Shown: positions 1-6,770, numbered from the stretch's first letter. The stretch is 25,364 nt of DNA from a virus (IMGVR_UViG_3300050821_006400:1-25364); one strand, 5' to 3'. Made by a program: numbers and translations. The notes: generated from the sequence alone by a model not told the origin.

Positions 1-54
1 CGCGGCTCTGTAGCCGAGAGTGAACGCGATTACTGTTGCGATAAAGAAACGCAT
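1..54 (-). CDS. Partial small membrane or exported protein (N-terminus only)
   Basis: An open frame starts with ATG at 54 and runs off the left edge after 18 codons. The visible N-terminus, MRFFIATVIAFTLGYRAA, is one basic residue followed by a hydrophobic stretch, as in a signal peptide or single membrane anchor. A GGGAG ribosome binding site lies 7 nt upstream. It follows the 67-residue gene at 103-306 after a 48-nt gap with no other reading frame. Function cannot be judged from the fragment. Confidence 0.55.
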   Translation of the reverse strand, partial: MRFFIATVIAFTLGYRAA

Positions 55-102
55 GAGTACACTCCCGGCTTTAGGGCCTTTGCTTATTTCGATGTTGGAG
101 AA

Positions 103-306
103 CTATCGCTGGCGGTCGCCCTGCGTTTGGCTGTGGCCGACGTTGTTAGCGAAGTGCGGCACTTCACCCTGCTCGTCTTCCTCGCTGTGACTGAAGGGCT
201 TCATCCCAACGGTGCCGGCCGCGGGTTGGCTCGCCACGGTTTTTGGCGGTGCAGTCGTCGGCCCGACCATTCCGATTTTCTTAGAAGACATGCTTGGCTG
301 TTTCAT
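103..306 (-). CDS. Small hydrophilic phage protein of unknown function
   Basis: A 67-residue protein starting at ATG 306, with AAGGA about 8 nt upstream. It is polar, rich in Ser, Pro, Thr and Gln, with a basic start (SSKK) and an acidic SEEDEQGE patch in the middle. It has no membrane segment or Cys pair. I do not recognise a family. It belongs to the leftward series of tiny genes; the 19-nt gap to the gene at 326-514 shows the same close packing. Low-complexity composition makes it likely to be disordered. Confidence 0.5.
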   Translation of the reverse strand: MKQPSMSSKKIGMVGPTTAPPKTVASQPAAGTVGMKPFSHSEEDEQGEVPHFANNVGHSQTQGDRQR

Positions 307-325
307 GATAGTTTCCTTTTTTGGG

Positions 326-514
326 TTAGGCGTTCAACGCCATTTTGTGCGCTATTTCTAAGAGCCCAACGCACTCGGCCCGTCTGGCATTCGTCTTTAA
401 TACTACGTCGTCGTTCTCGTTGGTCCAGGTAATGACGACTTTCCGCGGCTCGCACCGGCCGAACTCCTCCATGGCCTCCACGAGAATCTCGCTCGCACTG
501 CGTTCGTCCGTCAC
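326..514 (-). CDS. Small phage protein, unknown function (GTG start)
   Basis: Sixty-two residues are read from a GTG at 514 whose last two bases lie in the TGA stop (513-511) of the 11-codon frame upstream, a GTGA coupling. The protein has an N-terminal helix (SASEILVEAMEEFG), then KVVITWTNENDDVVLKTN, which looks like two beta strands, then a helix ending EIAHKMALNA. The frame stays open further upstream to 661, but that part overlaps two other coupled frames and its composition looks non-coding, so I reject the longer start. Function unknown. Confidence 0.6.
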   Translation of the reverse strand: MTDERSASEILVEAMEEFGRCEPRKVVITWTNENDDVVLKTNARRAECVGLLEIAHKMALNA

Positions 515-546
515 TGAGCGTCCTTGAGCTGCTCGTCTTCTTTCAT
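511..546 (-). CDS. Micro-ORF, 11 residues (MKEDEQLKDAQ)
   Basis: ATG at 546 is preceded by GAGGTGA and ends at a TGA that overlaps the GTG start of the next gene. It encodes MKEDEQLKDAQ. It sits 3 nt after the stop of the 26-codon frame at 550-630. The good ribosome binding site and the two tight junctions suggest it is translated, perhaps only to couple translation of the next gene. A chance frame cannot be excluded at this length. Confidence 0.3.
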   Translation of the reverse strand: MKEDEQLKDAQ

Positions 547-549
547 CAG

Positions 550-630
550 TCACCTCAAGATCATACTCAGGGCAGAGGTTTCTAGCGCCACAAGAAGCTT
601 GCGGCGCTGTGCTGGATTGGCGGTGTTCAT
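550..630 (-). CDS. Tiny 26-residue protein in an overlap chain
   Basis: The ATG at 630 overlaps the TGA stop (629-627) of the upstream gene as ATGA. The product, beginning MNTANPAQRRKLLVALE, is predicted to be helical with a basic start. It fills the otherwise empty interval between the gene at 627-812 and the micro-ORF at 511-546. The overlap pattern matches nearly every verified junction in the window, which is the main support. No family is recognised. Confidence 0.45.
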   Translation of the reverse strand: MNTANPAQRRKLLVALETSALSMILR

Positions 631-812
631 CGACCCGACCAATGCTTGGCGTTGATGGCATAAGTCGCCATGGACCTCATGTGCGGATCCTTGGAGTGCT
701 TCGCCGATTCCAGCTTAGCGGCCGGTATTTTATCGTCAGCGGGAACGCCTAGGGCCTCATGCAGGCGACCCTTGTGTGACGGTTTTATGCTTGGCGGATT
801 TCCTTTTTTCAT
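627..812 (-). CDS. Small basic phage protein ending HWSGR
   Basis: A 61-residue Lys/His-rich protein. The run HKGRLHEALGVPADDKIP followed by AAKLESAKHSKDPHMRSMA is a pattern I know from small uncharacterised phage proteins: a short basic segment, then two helices. ATG 812 has GAGGTGA just upstream. The gene overlaps the end of the preceding gene (757-981) out of frame by 56 nt, which is long for this genome. It ends with HWSGR, a terminus shared with the gene at 3482-3679 and, as HWSGK, with 19139-19360. Function unknown; a structural or nucleic-acid-binding role is only a guess from its charge. Confidence 0.65.
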   Translation of the reverse strand: MKKGNPPSIKPSHKGRLHEALGVPADDKIPAAKLESAKHSKDPHMRSMATYAINAKHWSGR

Positions 813-981
813 GGGTCACCTCTTCTGCTACGGCGATGCCGTGCATGTCGATCAGTGAGCGGCCAGCAGCGCCTTTATGGAAACAGTGGTCGTAGTCTGC
901 TAGTCTCAATTTCTCGGCAATCTCAGCGTAAGCTGCGGGAGATAAGTCGAGAATGACGTATGTGTGGGTGGAGCGAATCAT
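757..981 (-). CDS. Small phage protein of unknown function (74 aa)
   Basis: Seventy-four residues from ATG 981, joined to the stop of the preceding gene as TAATG. The N-terminal half (THTYVILDLSPAAYAEIAE) alternates a beta strand and a helix. The middle contains HKGAAGRSLIDMHGIAV, and the tail is basic. It reads like a compact alpha/beta protein. I cannot assign it to a named family. Its last 19 codons also encode the start of the downstream gene in another frame. Confidence 0.6.
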   Translation of the reverse strand: MIRSTHTYVILDLSPAAYAEIAEKLRLADYDHCFHKGAAGRSLIDMHGIAVAEEVTHEKRKSAKHKTVTQGSPA

Positions 982-1853
982 TAGGTCGTGGAAGCGCTGT
1001 AAGGCGTGGTTGGGGTGGCGCCGGCCTGATAAACGATCTGACAGGCCCAGGTGCCGGTCGCGATATCCGTACAGATGATGCTATCACCTACGAATCCACC
1101 GCTCGGCTGCGAGCCAGCGAATGGCATTTGGATCGAGTGATACGCTGAGGCGTTGCCCACGAATACCTTGGCGGTGCCGGCGTTTTCTCCGATTGCCGTC
1201 CCTATAATCGCATCCGTCACGGTTGTCAGCAGAATCTTTTCTTGCGCACTAGTGGTGATCACCGAAACAAGGAACTTATAAACGCTACCGCTGCCGGAAC
1301 TCGTCGGTAGCGTTGCGGTGGACCCAGCGCCCTGATTCAATAGGTAGACGGCGCCCGGGACGGTGGCTGAGCAAGTAGCTCCGCAAGCAATCGGGGCAGG
1401 ACCCGTGATGGTTGGGTTTGTTAGCGTGGGCGTAGTAAGCGCGATGCTGGCAGCAGAAAATACCGGCGCCGAGCTAAAGGTCTGAATGCCGGTGAACGTC
1501 TGCGCTGCATCGGTGCGCGCAATCGTTGCGCTGGTCGTTGGGAAGGTTTGCGTCGTCGCGTCTGTGCCAGCGAGCGTCAAAGAATTGCTTACCGTCAGGG
1601 TCTTGCCGGAGGCTACAGTCAAGCCGGTTACGGATCCGACGCTTGCCTCCGTCCAGATTCCAGTCGAGAGGGCGCATCCCCAGATATTCAGGTTATTGTC
1701 GACTACCTGGTTATAGAACTGCTGGCGGCAGTCACCGACCGGTGCAGCGAATAGCGTCACCGACACCGTGTTTTTCTGGATCGAATTCTGGGCGTTCTGC
1801 GCGCTGACCACGAACGGCAGGCACAGCGCGAGTACTGTGATGATCTTCTTCAT
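981..1853 (-). CDS. Exported or virion repeat protein, tail-appendage-like
   Basis: A 290-residue protein with a clear Sec signal peptide: MKK, a hydrophobic core (IITVLALCLPFVV) and a likely signal peptidase I site at SAQ-NA. Residues about 75-150 are rich in Thr, Ser, Ala and Gly. They show the short-period pattern TLTVSNSLTLAG / FTGIQTFSSAPVFSA seen in many predicted phage fibre and appendage proteins. The C-terminal 120 residues form a more globular Gly/Val/Thr-rich part with several Cys. The start follows AAGGAG, and the 16-nt leader AAGGAGAATCAAAATG is identical to that of the gene at 1874-2356. A tail-appendage role is inferred from repeats and position. The signal peptide is the odd point. 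Confidence 0.7.
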   Translation of the reverse strand: MKKIITVLALCLPFVVSAQNAQNSIQKNTVSVTLFAAPVGDCRQQFYNQVVDNNLNIWGCALSTGIWTEASVGSVTGLTVASGKTLTVSNSLTLAGTDATTQTFPTTSATIARTDAAQTFTGIQTFSSAPVFSAASIALTTPTLTNPTITGPAPIACGATCSATVPGAVYLLNQGAGSTATLPTSSGSGSVYKFLVSVITTSAQEKILLTTVTDAIIGTAIGENAGTAKVFVGNASAYHSIQMPFAGSQPSGGFVGDSIICTDIATGTWACQIVYQAGATPTTPYSASTT

Positions 1854-1873
1854 TTTGATTCTCCTTGATTACT

Positions 1874-2356
1874 TTAGGCTTTGGGTATAACTGCCGTTGC
1901 GTGTATGGAATCGGCGTCCGGTTTATGCGGATGCTCGAATCCGGGGATGAGCCTCTTGGCGTGAATCATTGGGCTTGGCGTGCCGGGTTTGGCTGGTACC
2001 GGTGGCTTGTCGCTCCAACCTGCGCCCAGAGATCTCTCTTCGGCCGGCGAGTTGACCGTGCGAACGGCGTGAATCCCGGCAGTGTCCCAGAAGCGCTTAG
2101 GGTAGACCGGGCCCAGCGGGACCAGCTTTCCGTGTGCATCATGCGCGTATTTCGGCGCCGCGATTGGTTCCTCGGCCTTGGGTGCTTCCGGCTTGGGTGC
2201 CTCGACATGAACAGCCTCTTTGGCGGGCTCGCCGCCGCGCGTAGCGGTCTGCTGCTCTTCGAGGATCTTGACTGCCTCTTCTGGCGTCTCGCCCTGAGCG
2301 ATTAGGGCTGCCAGCGGGTTCGGCAGTTGCGCGGGTGATTTCTGTTCGTCTTCCAT
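1874..2356 (-). CDS. Phage protein with a YPK...SLGxGW motif
   Basis: A 160-residue protein. The N-terminal 30 residues form a helix resembling a short UBA-like segment (PLAALIAQGETPEEAVKIL). A Pro/Ala/Glu/Lys linker follows. Then comes YPKRFWDTAGIHAVRTVNS...EERSLGAGW, a short motif recurrent in phage proteins: aromatic pair, short strand, SLGxGW. A related copy sits in the protein at 4197-4661. The C-terminal 40 residues are Pro/His-rich. The start has a strong AAGGAG site with the same leader as the gene at 981-1853. The motif's function is not known to me. Confidence 0.65.
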   Translation of the reverse strand: MEDEQKSPAQLPNPLAALIAQGETPEEAVKILEEQQTATRGGEPAKEAVHVEAPKPEAPKAEEPIAAPKYAHDAHGKLVPLGPVYPKRFWDTAGIHAVRTVNSPAEERSLGAGWSDKPPVPAKPGTPSPMIHAKRLIPGFEHPHKPDADSIHATAVIPKA

Positions 2357-2369
2357 TTTGATTCTCCTT

Positions 2370-2825
2370 TTATGGGGTCAGGATTCCTTGGCGTAGCATG
2401 CCGTGAAAATGCTCCAGTTGAATGCTGCCGGCACCGGCCCTGCAGGACTGTCCGCGGCGTCCCTTGCTGACGGTTATTAGCGGCGGCGTCCCTTCAATTA
2501 CCCAACAGCGGTGCACGTTGTCGTGGGGCAGTTCGCAGTTAGAGGCCCGGCTATCTATGTCCCAATCGCTCGTTCTGCCCGTACCGTTGGGACATCGCAA
2601 GTGCAGGTGCGGTCGGTCTTCGTTTTCCCAGGTCCAGTTTCGCGGCAGCCAGATTGCGTAGAACATCGCGCCCGCGCCGAAGTCCCGATTGTGCCTATGC
2701 ACCTCCCAGGTGTCCGGTCGCGTCCAGCCGACGATTAGCCTATGCGGCGGCCAAAGCTTGGAGGTATCCGGATCGGGTAGAGGATCACCGTAGATTGGCT
2801 CGATCAGGAAGCATTGAGTGGGCAT
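2370..2825 (-). CDS. Conserved phage protein of unknown function (151 aa)
   Basis: ATG at 2825, 3 nt after the TAA of the GroES-like gene. The protein is rich in Trp, His, Arg and Cys: RPHLHLRCPNGTGR in the middle and NVHRCWVIEGTPPLITV after it. The end, GAGSI...FHGMLRQGILT, resembles the closing segment of uncharacterised proteins in phages of soil bacteria. The paired Cys/His residues could bind a metal, but no standard zinc ribbon is visible. No membrane segment or signal peptide. Function unknown. Confidence 0.65.
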   Translation of the reverse strand: MPTQCFLIEPIYGDPLPDPDTSKLWPPHRLIVGWTRPDTWEVHRHNRDFGAGAMFYAIWLPRNWTWENEDRPHLHLRCPNGTGRTSDWDIDSRASNCELPHDNVHRCWVIEGTPPLITVSKGRRGQSCRAGAGSIQLEHFHGMLRQGILTP

Positions 2826-2828
2826 CCA

Positions 2829-3485
2829 TTAAAGCACCGCTAGAATGTGTTCCTCTGGGATCAGCCGCACCGGCTTATCGTAGCCGCTGAACTCGTGATC
2901 CTCTCCACCGAGACACTCGTACAACACCCTGTCCCCGACCTTAACGATCAACGGCACGACCGACCCGTCGTCGATGCGATGCCCGGGCCCGCATGAGATT
3001 ACCGTTCCAGTCACTGGCTCTTTTGCTTTGAACTCCCGCTCGCGCGCCAGCTTCTGCGGAAGGTACAGGCTGCCGGCCCTATCGCTTACCGGATTAGGAT
3101 CGATCACAACAGTGTTCCACAGCGGCACTAACTGCTCTTTGCCGTGAACCTCCGCGATGATCCCGATTATGTCCTTCTCTCGCACCGCGGCATAATGCTG
3201 ATCCCGGCCGAGGTCAATCAGGTGCTCCCAGTGCTTCGCCCATAGGACCTTGTCGCCTGCCTGCACGACTAATGGCAGACGCTGCCCCTTGTTTCCGATT
3301 ACGCCGGCGCCGACCGCAATCACGTTTCCGTACTGGATGTCCTCGCGCTTGTCGTCAGGAACGTACAGAAGGCCACGCTTGTTCGAGCGCGCGACGTGCG
3401 TGGTCAAGCACAGATCATAGAGTGGACGATAGCGGTGAATGAGCGCGTTGCTATCGTGTTTCGAGTGGTGATGGGTGGCTGTCAT
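2829..3485 (-). CDS. Tandem GroES-like co-chaperonin protein
   Basis: A 218-residue polypeptide that appears to hold two GroES-like beta barrels. Domain 1 (about 18-112) has RPLYDLCLTTHVAR, a mobile-loop stretch, GNVIAVGAG, LVVQAGDKVLW and an ending EKDIIGII. Domain 2 (about 119-218) repeats the order: VPLWNTVVIDP, GSLYLP, TVISCGPGH, VVPLIVKVGDRVLYE and a C-terminal EEHILAVL, close to the GroES ending. GroES is about 97 residues, so this is a double-length form. Phage co-chaperonins such as T4 gp31 work with host GroEL to fold the coat protein; that role here is inference. ATG 3485 overlaps the previous stop as ATGA, with GGAG 6 nt upstream. A frame-extended TTG at 3497 is less likely. Confidence 0.75.
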   Translation of the reverse strand: MTATHHHSKHDSNALIHRYRPLYDLCLTTHVARSNKRGLLYVPDDKREDIQYGNVIAVGAGVIGNKGQRLPLVVQAGDKVLWAKHWEHLIDLGRDQHYAAVREKDIIGIIAEVHGKEQLVPLWNTVVIDPNPVSDRAGSLYLPQKLAREREFKAKEPVTGTVISCGPGHRIDDGSVVPLIVKVGDRVLYECLGGEDHEFSGYDKPVRLIPEEHILAVL

Positions 3486-3679
3486 CGGCCGCTCCAATGC
3501 CCGTCGCCGTCCCCGTGTGACTTCTTCTTCGTGTCTCGTTCGTGTTTCGCTTCCATTGCTTTCCCCTTAGATGTCTCTTTGTTCCCGTGCATCGCGCCGA
3601 TGGAGTTTGCCACGGCGTACGGTATCTTGCTGTTTTCCCCATACTCCTGTTTTAACTTCTGAATCAAAAATTCCGGCAT
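3482..3679 (-). CDS. Small basic phage protein ending HWSGR
   Basis: Sixty-five residues beginning MPEFLIQKLKQEYGENSKI. The pattern, a helix with LKxEYG followed by IPYAVANSIGAM, resembles small phage proteins of unknown function. The second half is highly charged (Lys, Glu, Asp, His) and ends GDGHWSGR. I chose ATG 3679, 2 nt after the TAG of the upstream gene with AGGAAGG before it, over a longer frame that would overlap that gene. The codons of the final HWSG contain GGAG, the ribosome binding site of the GroES-like gene. Confidence 0.65.
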   Translation of the reverse strand: MPEFLIQKLKQEYGENSKIPYAVANSIGAMHGNKETSKGKAMEAKHERDTKKKSHGDGDGHWSGR

Positions 3680-3681
3680 TG

Positions 3682-4197
3682 CTACTGGACCTTCCTCCAT
3701 CCATTCGCTACGCACAATTCATACAGCCCGAATCTCTTGCCGTCACTCACGCAACTCGGCGCGACCATCCATCGGTCGATCCCATTAAGCTGCCCAGTAA
3801 CCGCATTAACCGCCTGCGCCCCGCATTCGCTACAGAACCGGTCGTACCCGATATGCGTCCCGGTCTCCAGGCCGATACCAACGATCCCCATGGAATCGTA
3901 CGGCCGGTCATTCATGCCCTCGCAGAAGCCACGCAAGAAGTCATTCTGACTCTGCGTTGTCGGCCACTCCAGCACCGTCCACATTCCGGCCGGCTTGGTC
4001 AGGTCAATCACCGCATACCGGCAACCGATTGGCTCAAGCGCGCTGAAGCACGTGGCGTCACTTAGATCCTCAGAGAGTACGATCTCGACGTGGCTGAACT
4101 GTCCGCCAGTCACTCGCATGATCCCCTCGGAGTAGAATGCCGCGATAGGGCCTTCGTTCTTGATGGCTACCGCGGCGTCCTTGAATGCCAAGCGCAT
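3682..4197 (-). CDS. Permuted papain-like (NlpC/P60, YiiX-type) hydrolase, putative
   Basis: A 171-residue protein with the residue order of circularly permuted papain-fold amidases. A His in FSHVEIV (His36) comes first, and the candidate catalytic Cys follows late, in DRFCSECGAQAV (Cys122). RPYDSMGIVG lies between them, as in YiiX-like proteins. These enzymes hydrolyse amide bonds in lipids or cell-wall peptides; a peptidoglycan or lysis role here is inference. There is no signal peptide. It starts by TAATG overlap with the upstream gene. The family call rests on motif recall only. Confidence 0.55.
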   Translation of the reverse strand: MRLAFKDAAVAIKNEGPIAAFYSEGIMRVTGGQFSHVEIVLSEDLSDATCFSALEPIGCRYAVIDLTKPAGMWTVLEWPTTQSQNDFLRGFCEGMNDRPYDSMGIVGIGLETGTHIGYDRFCSECGAQAVNAVTGQLNGIDRWMVAPSCVSDGKRFGLYELCVANGWRKVQ

Positions 4198-4661
4198 TAC
4201 TGGCTGCCGCCGCCCTCGGCCGGCTTGGCGCTCTTGTTCTGTGCCGCCTGTTTGGTTGCATGCCGTTCGGCTTCGGCTGCCTTCCTAGTTTCGTGCTCCG
4301 CCAATTGCACGCGCATTTTGTCGTTCTCGATCTCCATCATTTGCGCCTTGAGTGCTTCGTTCTCCCGGCGAAGATCTTCGGCCGTCTTCTGCGTTGGCTC
4401 GATATAGCCGTCCGGAGGAGTACGCTCGAATCCTTGCGCGTGCAGGCGTTGTTCATCGGCTAGATCAGCGGCGATTCGCTTCTGGCCGTTGGGAGCGTAC
4501 ATGGCTCGAGGATGATCCTGGTGGACGTAGAATCTCCCCCATCCGGGTCCAAGTGACTTCGCTTCATCGGCGTCCTTGACGACCTTCGGCGGATTTGTTG
4601 CGTGATAGAAATAGGCTGGAAAATTGGTGGCTCGATCCTGAGAACTGGTCACGGTCTGCAT
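4197..4661 (-). CDS. SLGxGW-motif protein with C-terminal coiled coil
   Basis: A 154-residue protein. Residues 14-45 (FPAYFYHATNPPKVV...AKSLGPGWG) carry the same short motif as the protein at 1874-2356, here with the YHA form common in phages. After a short linker, residues about 92-145 are a charged helix (EDLRRENEALKAQMMEIENDKMRV as two adjoining runs), very likely a coiled coil. The tail is Ala/Lys/Gly-rich. This points to an oligomeric structural or accessory protein. The AAGGAAG site is 12 nt from ATG. Confidence 0.65.
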   Translation of the reverse strand: MQTVTSSQDRATNFPAYFYHATNPPKVVKDADEAKSLGPGWGRFYVHQDHPRAMYAPNGQKRIAADLADEQRLHAQGFERTPPDGYIEPTQKTAEDLRRENEALKAQMMEIENDKMRVQLAEHETRKAAEAERHATKQAAQNKSAKPAEGGGSQ

Positions 4662-4716
4662 ACTGATTTATTGCTTCCTTTGTTTGAAATTGCCCTAGGC
4701 GCTTTAAACGCCCGAG

Positions 4717-5247
4717 CTAGTACTGCGTATACGTCACGAAAATGTTTACCGTGCCTGCCGCGCTATTTGTTGCGCACAGTGCACTAGCGGCGTTGGTCTG
4801 GAAGATCTCGCCGATGCCAGATCCAAGACCCCATGGCGGAGCGCTAGTCGATGCTGGGAAGTTCCAAGTAGGCGTCAGCGTTGAGGTCACCGAGGCGCAG
4901 GCGGCTCCGGTACCACCCACAAACTTCAGGGTCGTCGCGGTAGATGTAGTCGATCCCTGTACGCTGATTGCACACACCCGAACCTTCGTCGAGCCGGACA
5001 GCGCGACAATCTGAGTCGTCGTTGCCGTTGTCATCTGCAATTCCGCGAAGGTATTGCAGATTGTCAAGCCAGTCAGATTGGCCGTCCCGTTTCCGGCGAT
5101 GTAGGTGGCCTTCGCCGGCACCGCAGATCCAGTGGCGCTTGTCGCGGCGTCTATAACGGGAGCTGGCTGAGAGGTGCTCAGGTCCGCATTCAGGCAGATC
5201 GCCGCCGAAAGCAATAGGCCGACAAGAACAATACTTTTAAGTGTCAC
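4717..5247 (-). CDS. Exported/virion beta-rich protein (GTG start)
   Basis: A 176-residue protein from GTG 5247, which overlaps the upstream TGA as GTGA. The N-terminus, MTLKSIVLVGLLLSAAICLNADLS, is a Sec-type signal sequence. The body is Thr/Ser/Ala/Gly-rich with four to six Cys residues (LTICNTF, VRVCAISV, GAACASV, ALCATN) and ends VNIFVTYTQY, which suggests a disulphide-containing beta sandwich. It lies with other virion-like genes. A longer frame from 5325 would bury the signal behind an unrelated hydrophilic leader and is rejected. Exact role unknown. Confidence 0.65.
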   Translation of the reverse strand: MTLKSIVLVGLLLSAAICLNADLSTSQPAPVIDAATSATGSAVPAKATYIAGNGTANLTGLTICNTFAELQMTTATTTQIVALSGSTKVRVCAISVQGSTTSTATTLKFVGGTGAACASVTSTLTPTWNFPASTSAPPWGLGSGIGEIFQTNAASALCATNSAAGTVNIFVTYTQY

Positions 5248-5948
5248 TGAAAACCTAGAACCGCCCCGGTGACTCCGGTCGTGCTGGCCGCCCACTTGAT
5301 CCCACTCGTCATGGCTATTCCCCAAAGCGGCTGTATCAGTTGCGAGTTCGCTGGAATTGAGAATGTCAACACGTCGTTGATCGGAGTGCTTTGATTGTCA
5401 CTGATGGTGATGGTGGCCGAAGAACTGTTCGTGTTGTTGATGATGATTGCCTGAACGCAGGTCGTTGAGCTAAACACCGCCGTGCTAACCGTTGGCACCG
5501 CAGCGAGCGGCTGACTAGCAACTGTGTTCCCGCACGCCGTCTTTGGGATCGTATCGACCGTCCCGATTACGTTCGAGCCGACCGGCAGGGCGTTCACCGT
5601 GACCGTCCCGGAAATCGGCTGCGTGACCGCCGATCCATCAACCTTGAGCGCGTTCGACGCCGTTACGCTGGCGCTGTTTCCGCCCTGGCTCAGTGTCGCC
5701 AACCAGGGAGTCGTGTTGGCTGTATTACCCGGCTGAACCGTCCACGTCCCAGTTTGCCCAACATTCCAAGATCCCGACTGCGTTACCGGTAGGCTGGCGT
5801 TCGATACGGTGACCGAGCTTCCGGGTCCACCTGACTGCTGAAGCTGTCCCATCATCGACCCGGCTACATACAGAACAAGGGCCGCGGCGCATAGAGCAAC
5901 CGCTGGCCTGGGCCTATAGCGGCCCCACTGAATCTCTTTGATGTTCAT
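5244..5948 (-). CDS. Membrane-anchored or exported structural repeat protein
   Basis: A 234-residue protein. The N-terminus (NIKEIQWGRYRPRP) is basic, and residues 16-34 are hydrophobic (AVALCAAALVLYVAGSMMG), a signal anchor or uncleaved signal. Residues about 42-120 are short beta repeats (SLPVTQSGSWNVGQTGTW, TVNALPVGSNV) typical of phage appendage proteins. The C-terminal part (TITISDNQSTPINDVLTF, SGIKWAASTTGV) looks like a small beta sandwich of the receptor-side or decoration type. It is translationally coupled to the 4717-5247 gene, which suggests the two products act together. Confidence 0.65.
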   Translation of the reverse strand: MNIKEIQWGRYRPRPAVALCAAALVLYVAGSMMGQLQQSGGPGSSVTVSNASLPVTQSGSWNVGQTGTWTVQPGNTANTTPWLATLSQGGNSASVTASNALKVDGSAVTQPISGTVTVNALPVGSNVIGTVDTIPKTACGNTVASQPLAAVPTVSTAVFSSTTCVQAIIINNTNSSSATITISDNQSTPINDVLTFSIPANSQLIQPLWGIAMTSGIKWAASTTGVTGAVLGFQ

Positions 5949-5958
5949 CTTTTAACCT

Positions 5959-6063
5959 TTAGCAACAGCGCGTGATGACTAACACGATAACGATCACAAC
6001 CCAGCCGACGTGTTGCTCAATCAAATCCCGGGTGCTTCGCGAGCCTCGATTAATTGTGATCAC
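5959..6063 (-). CDS. 34-residue single-span membrane protein
   Basis: GTG at 6063 overlaps the TGA of the preceding gene (GTGA), with AGGG just upstream. The product has a polar N-terminus (ITINRGSRSTRDLIEQ) and a C-terminal hydrophobic span, GWVVIVIVLVI, ending TRCC. One membrane-spanning helix of this size fits a phage small membrane protein; a lysis or envelope role is possible but not shown. The same frame is open upstream to 6228, but that would overlap a better gene almost entirely. Confidence 0.5.
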   Translation of the reverse strand: MITINRGSRSTRDLIEQHVGWVVIVIVLVITRCC

Positions 6064-6380
6064 AGGCGCTGCCCTTGAATATTCCCATACAGGCCTGGCG
6101 CCGATGCCTGCCAGCACAGCCCACCGGCAACCACGCGGCCGAAGTGTCTTGTATACGTGAGCACCGATTGTCCGCCTATGGATGTCGTAGGTATCACAAG
6201 TAGCGGCTCGGCCTGACAATCCCAACACGTTAGCGTGATCGGCGAAGTCGTTGTGTTGACAATCTCCATGTCATAGAGCCTAAAGCTAAACCGTATTATC
6301 TGCGTCAGCGCGGCCGGTATCGCGACATGATTTATCTCAACGTTAGGACTCGGAAGGTGTACTGGATTAGACGGTACCAT
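6060..6380 (-). CDS. Small beta-rich virion-like protein
   Basis: A 106-residue protein whose ATG (6380) directly follows the TAA of the upstream gene. It is beta-rich: FSFRLYDMEIVNTTTSPIT, then a CWDC pair, QSVLTYTRHFGRVV and GLCWQASAPG. Similar short proteins with a VNTTxxPIT segment lie next to appendage genes in phages, but I cannot give a specific function. No signal peptide. It shares an operon with the 126-residue protein at 6381-6761. Confidence 0.6.
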   Translation of the reverse strand: MVPSNPVHLPSPNVEINHVAIPAALTQIIRFSFRLYDMEIVNTTTSPITLTCWDCQAEPLLVIPTTSIGGQSVLTYTRHFGRVVAGGLCWQASAPGLYGNIQGQRL

Positions 6381-6761
6381 TTACGGTGTTGTGTCATAAG
6401 AGACTACGACCGTGTCGCCCGCATTGGCCCCGGAAATCCAGGCGCGCGTGAGGTCGACCGTCCCAGCTAGCATCGATCCGAAGGCCGACTGGTTTTGATT
6501 GTAGCTTCCTCCCGGTGCCGTAGCGGTTGCGGGGGATAATTCTGATGTCAGTTGCCCGTCCGTCGGAGGAACCGCAGGAGTAACTCCGTTGGGAATGCCG
6601 GTTGATACCCAAATAAGACCGCTTCCCCCGTGTAGTGCCTGGACGAAGAAATTGACGACGTACTTCGGCGGTAAGATTTCGCCCACCGTAGCGGCAGTAG
6701 CATTGTCTGAAAGCCGTATCGGGTTGGCTTCGATGGTGTAGGTTCTGTTGAAGCGTGCCAT
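6381..6761 (-). CDS. Structural-type phage protein of unknown function
   Basis: A 126-residue protein starting MARFNRTYTIEANPIRLS with AAGGA 7 nt upstream. The composition (Gly, Ser, Thr, Asn, few charges) and strand-rich stretches (YVVNFFVQALHGGSGLIWV, DTVVVSYDTTP) suggest a small virion or decoration protein. It is the first gene of the left block, diverging from the rightward pair at 6807-7438. Only 45 nt separate the two starts, and I see no convincing leftward promoter there. Confidence 0.6.
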   Translation of the reverse strand: MARFNRTYTIEANPIRLSDNATAATVGEILPPKYVVNFFVQALHGGSGLIWVSTGIPNGVTPAVPPTDGQLTSELSPATATAPGGSYNQNQSAFGSMLAGTVDLTRAWISGANAGDTVVVSYDTTP

Positions 6762-6770
6762 TTTTTATCC

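Noticed and set aside
326-661. Longer start at 661 for the 62-residue gene
   Set aside because: The extension overlaps two coupled frames and looks non-coding; GTG 514 has the same GTGA junction as many other genes.
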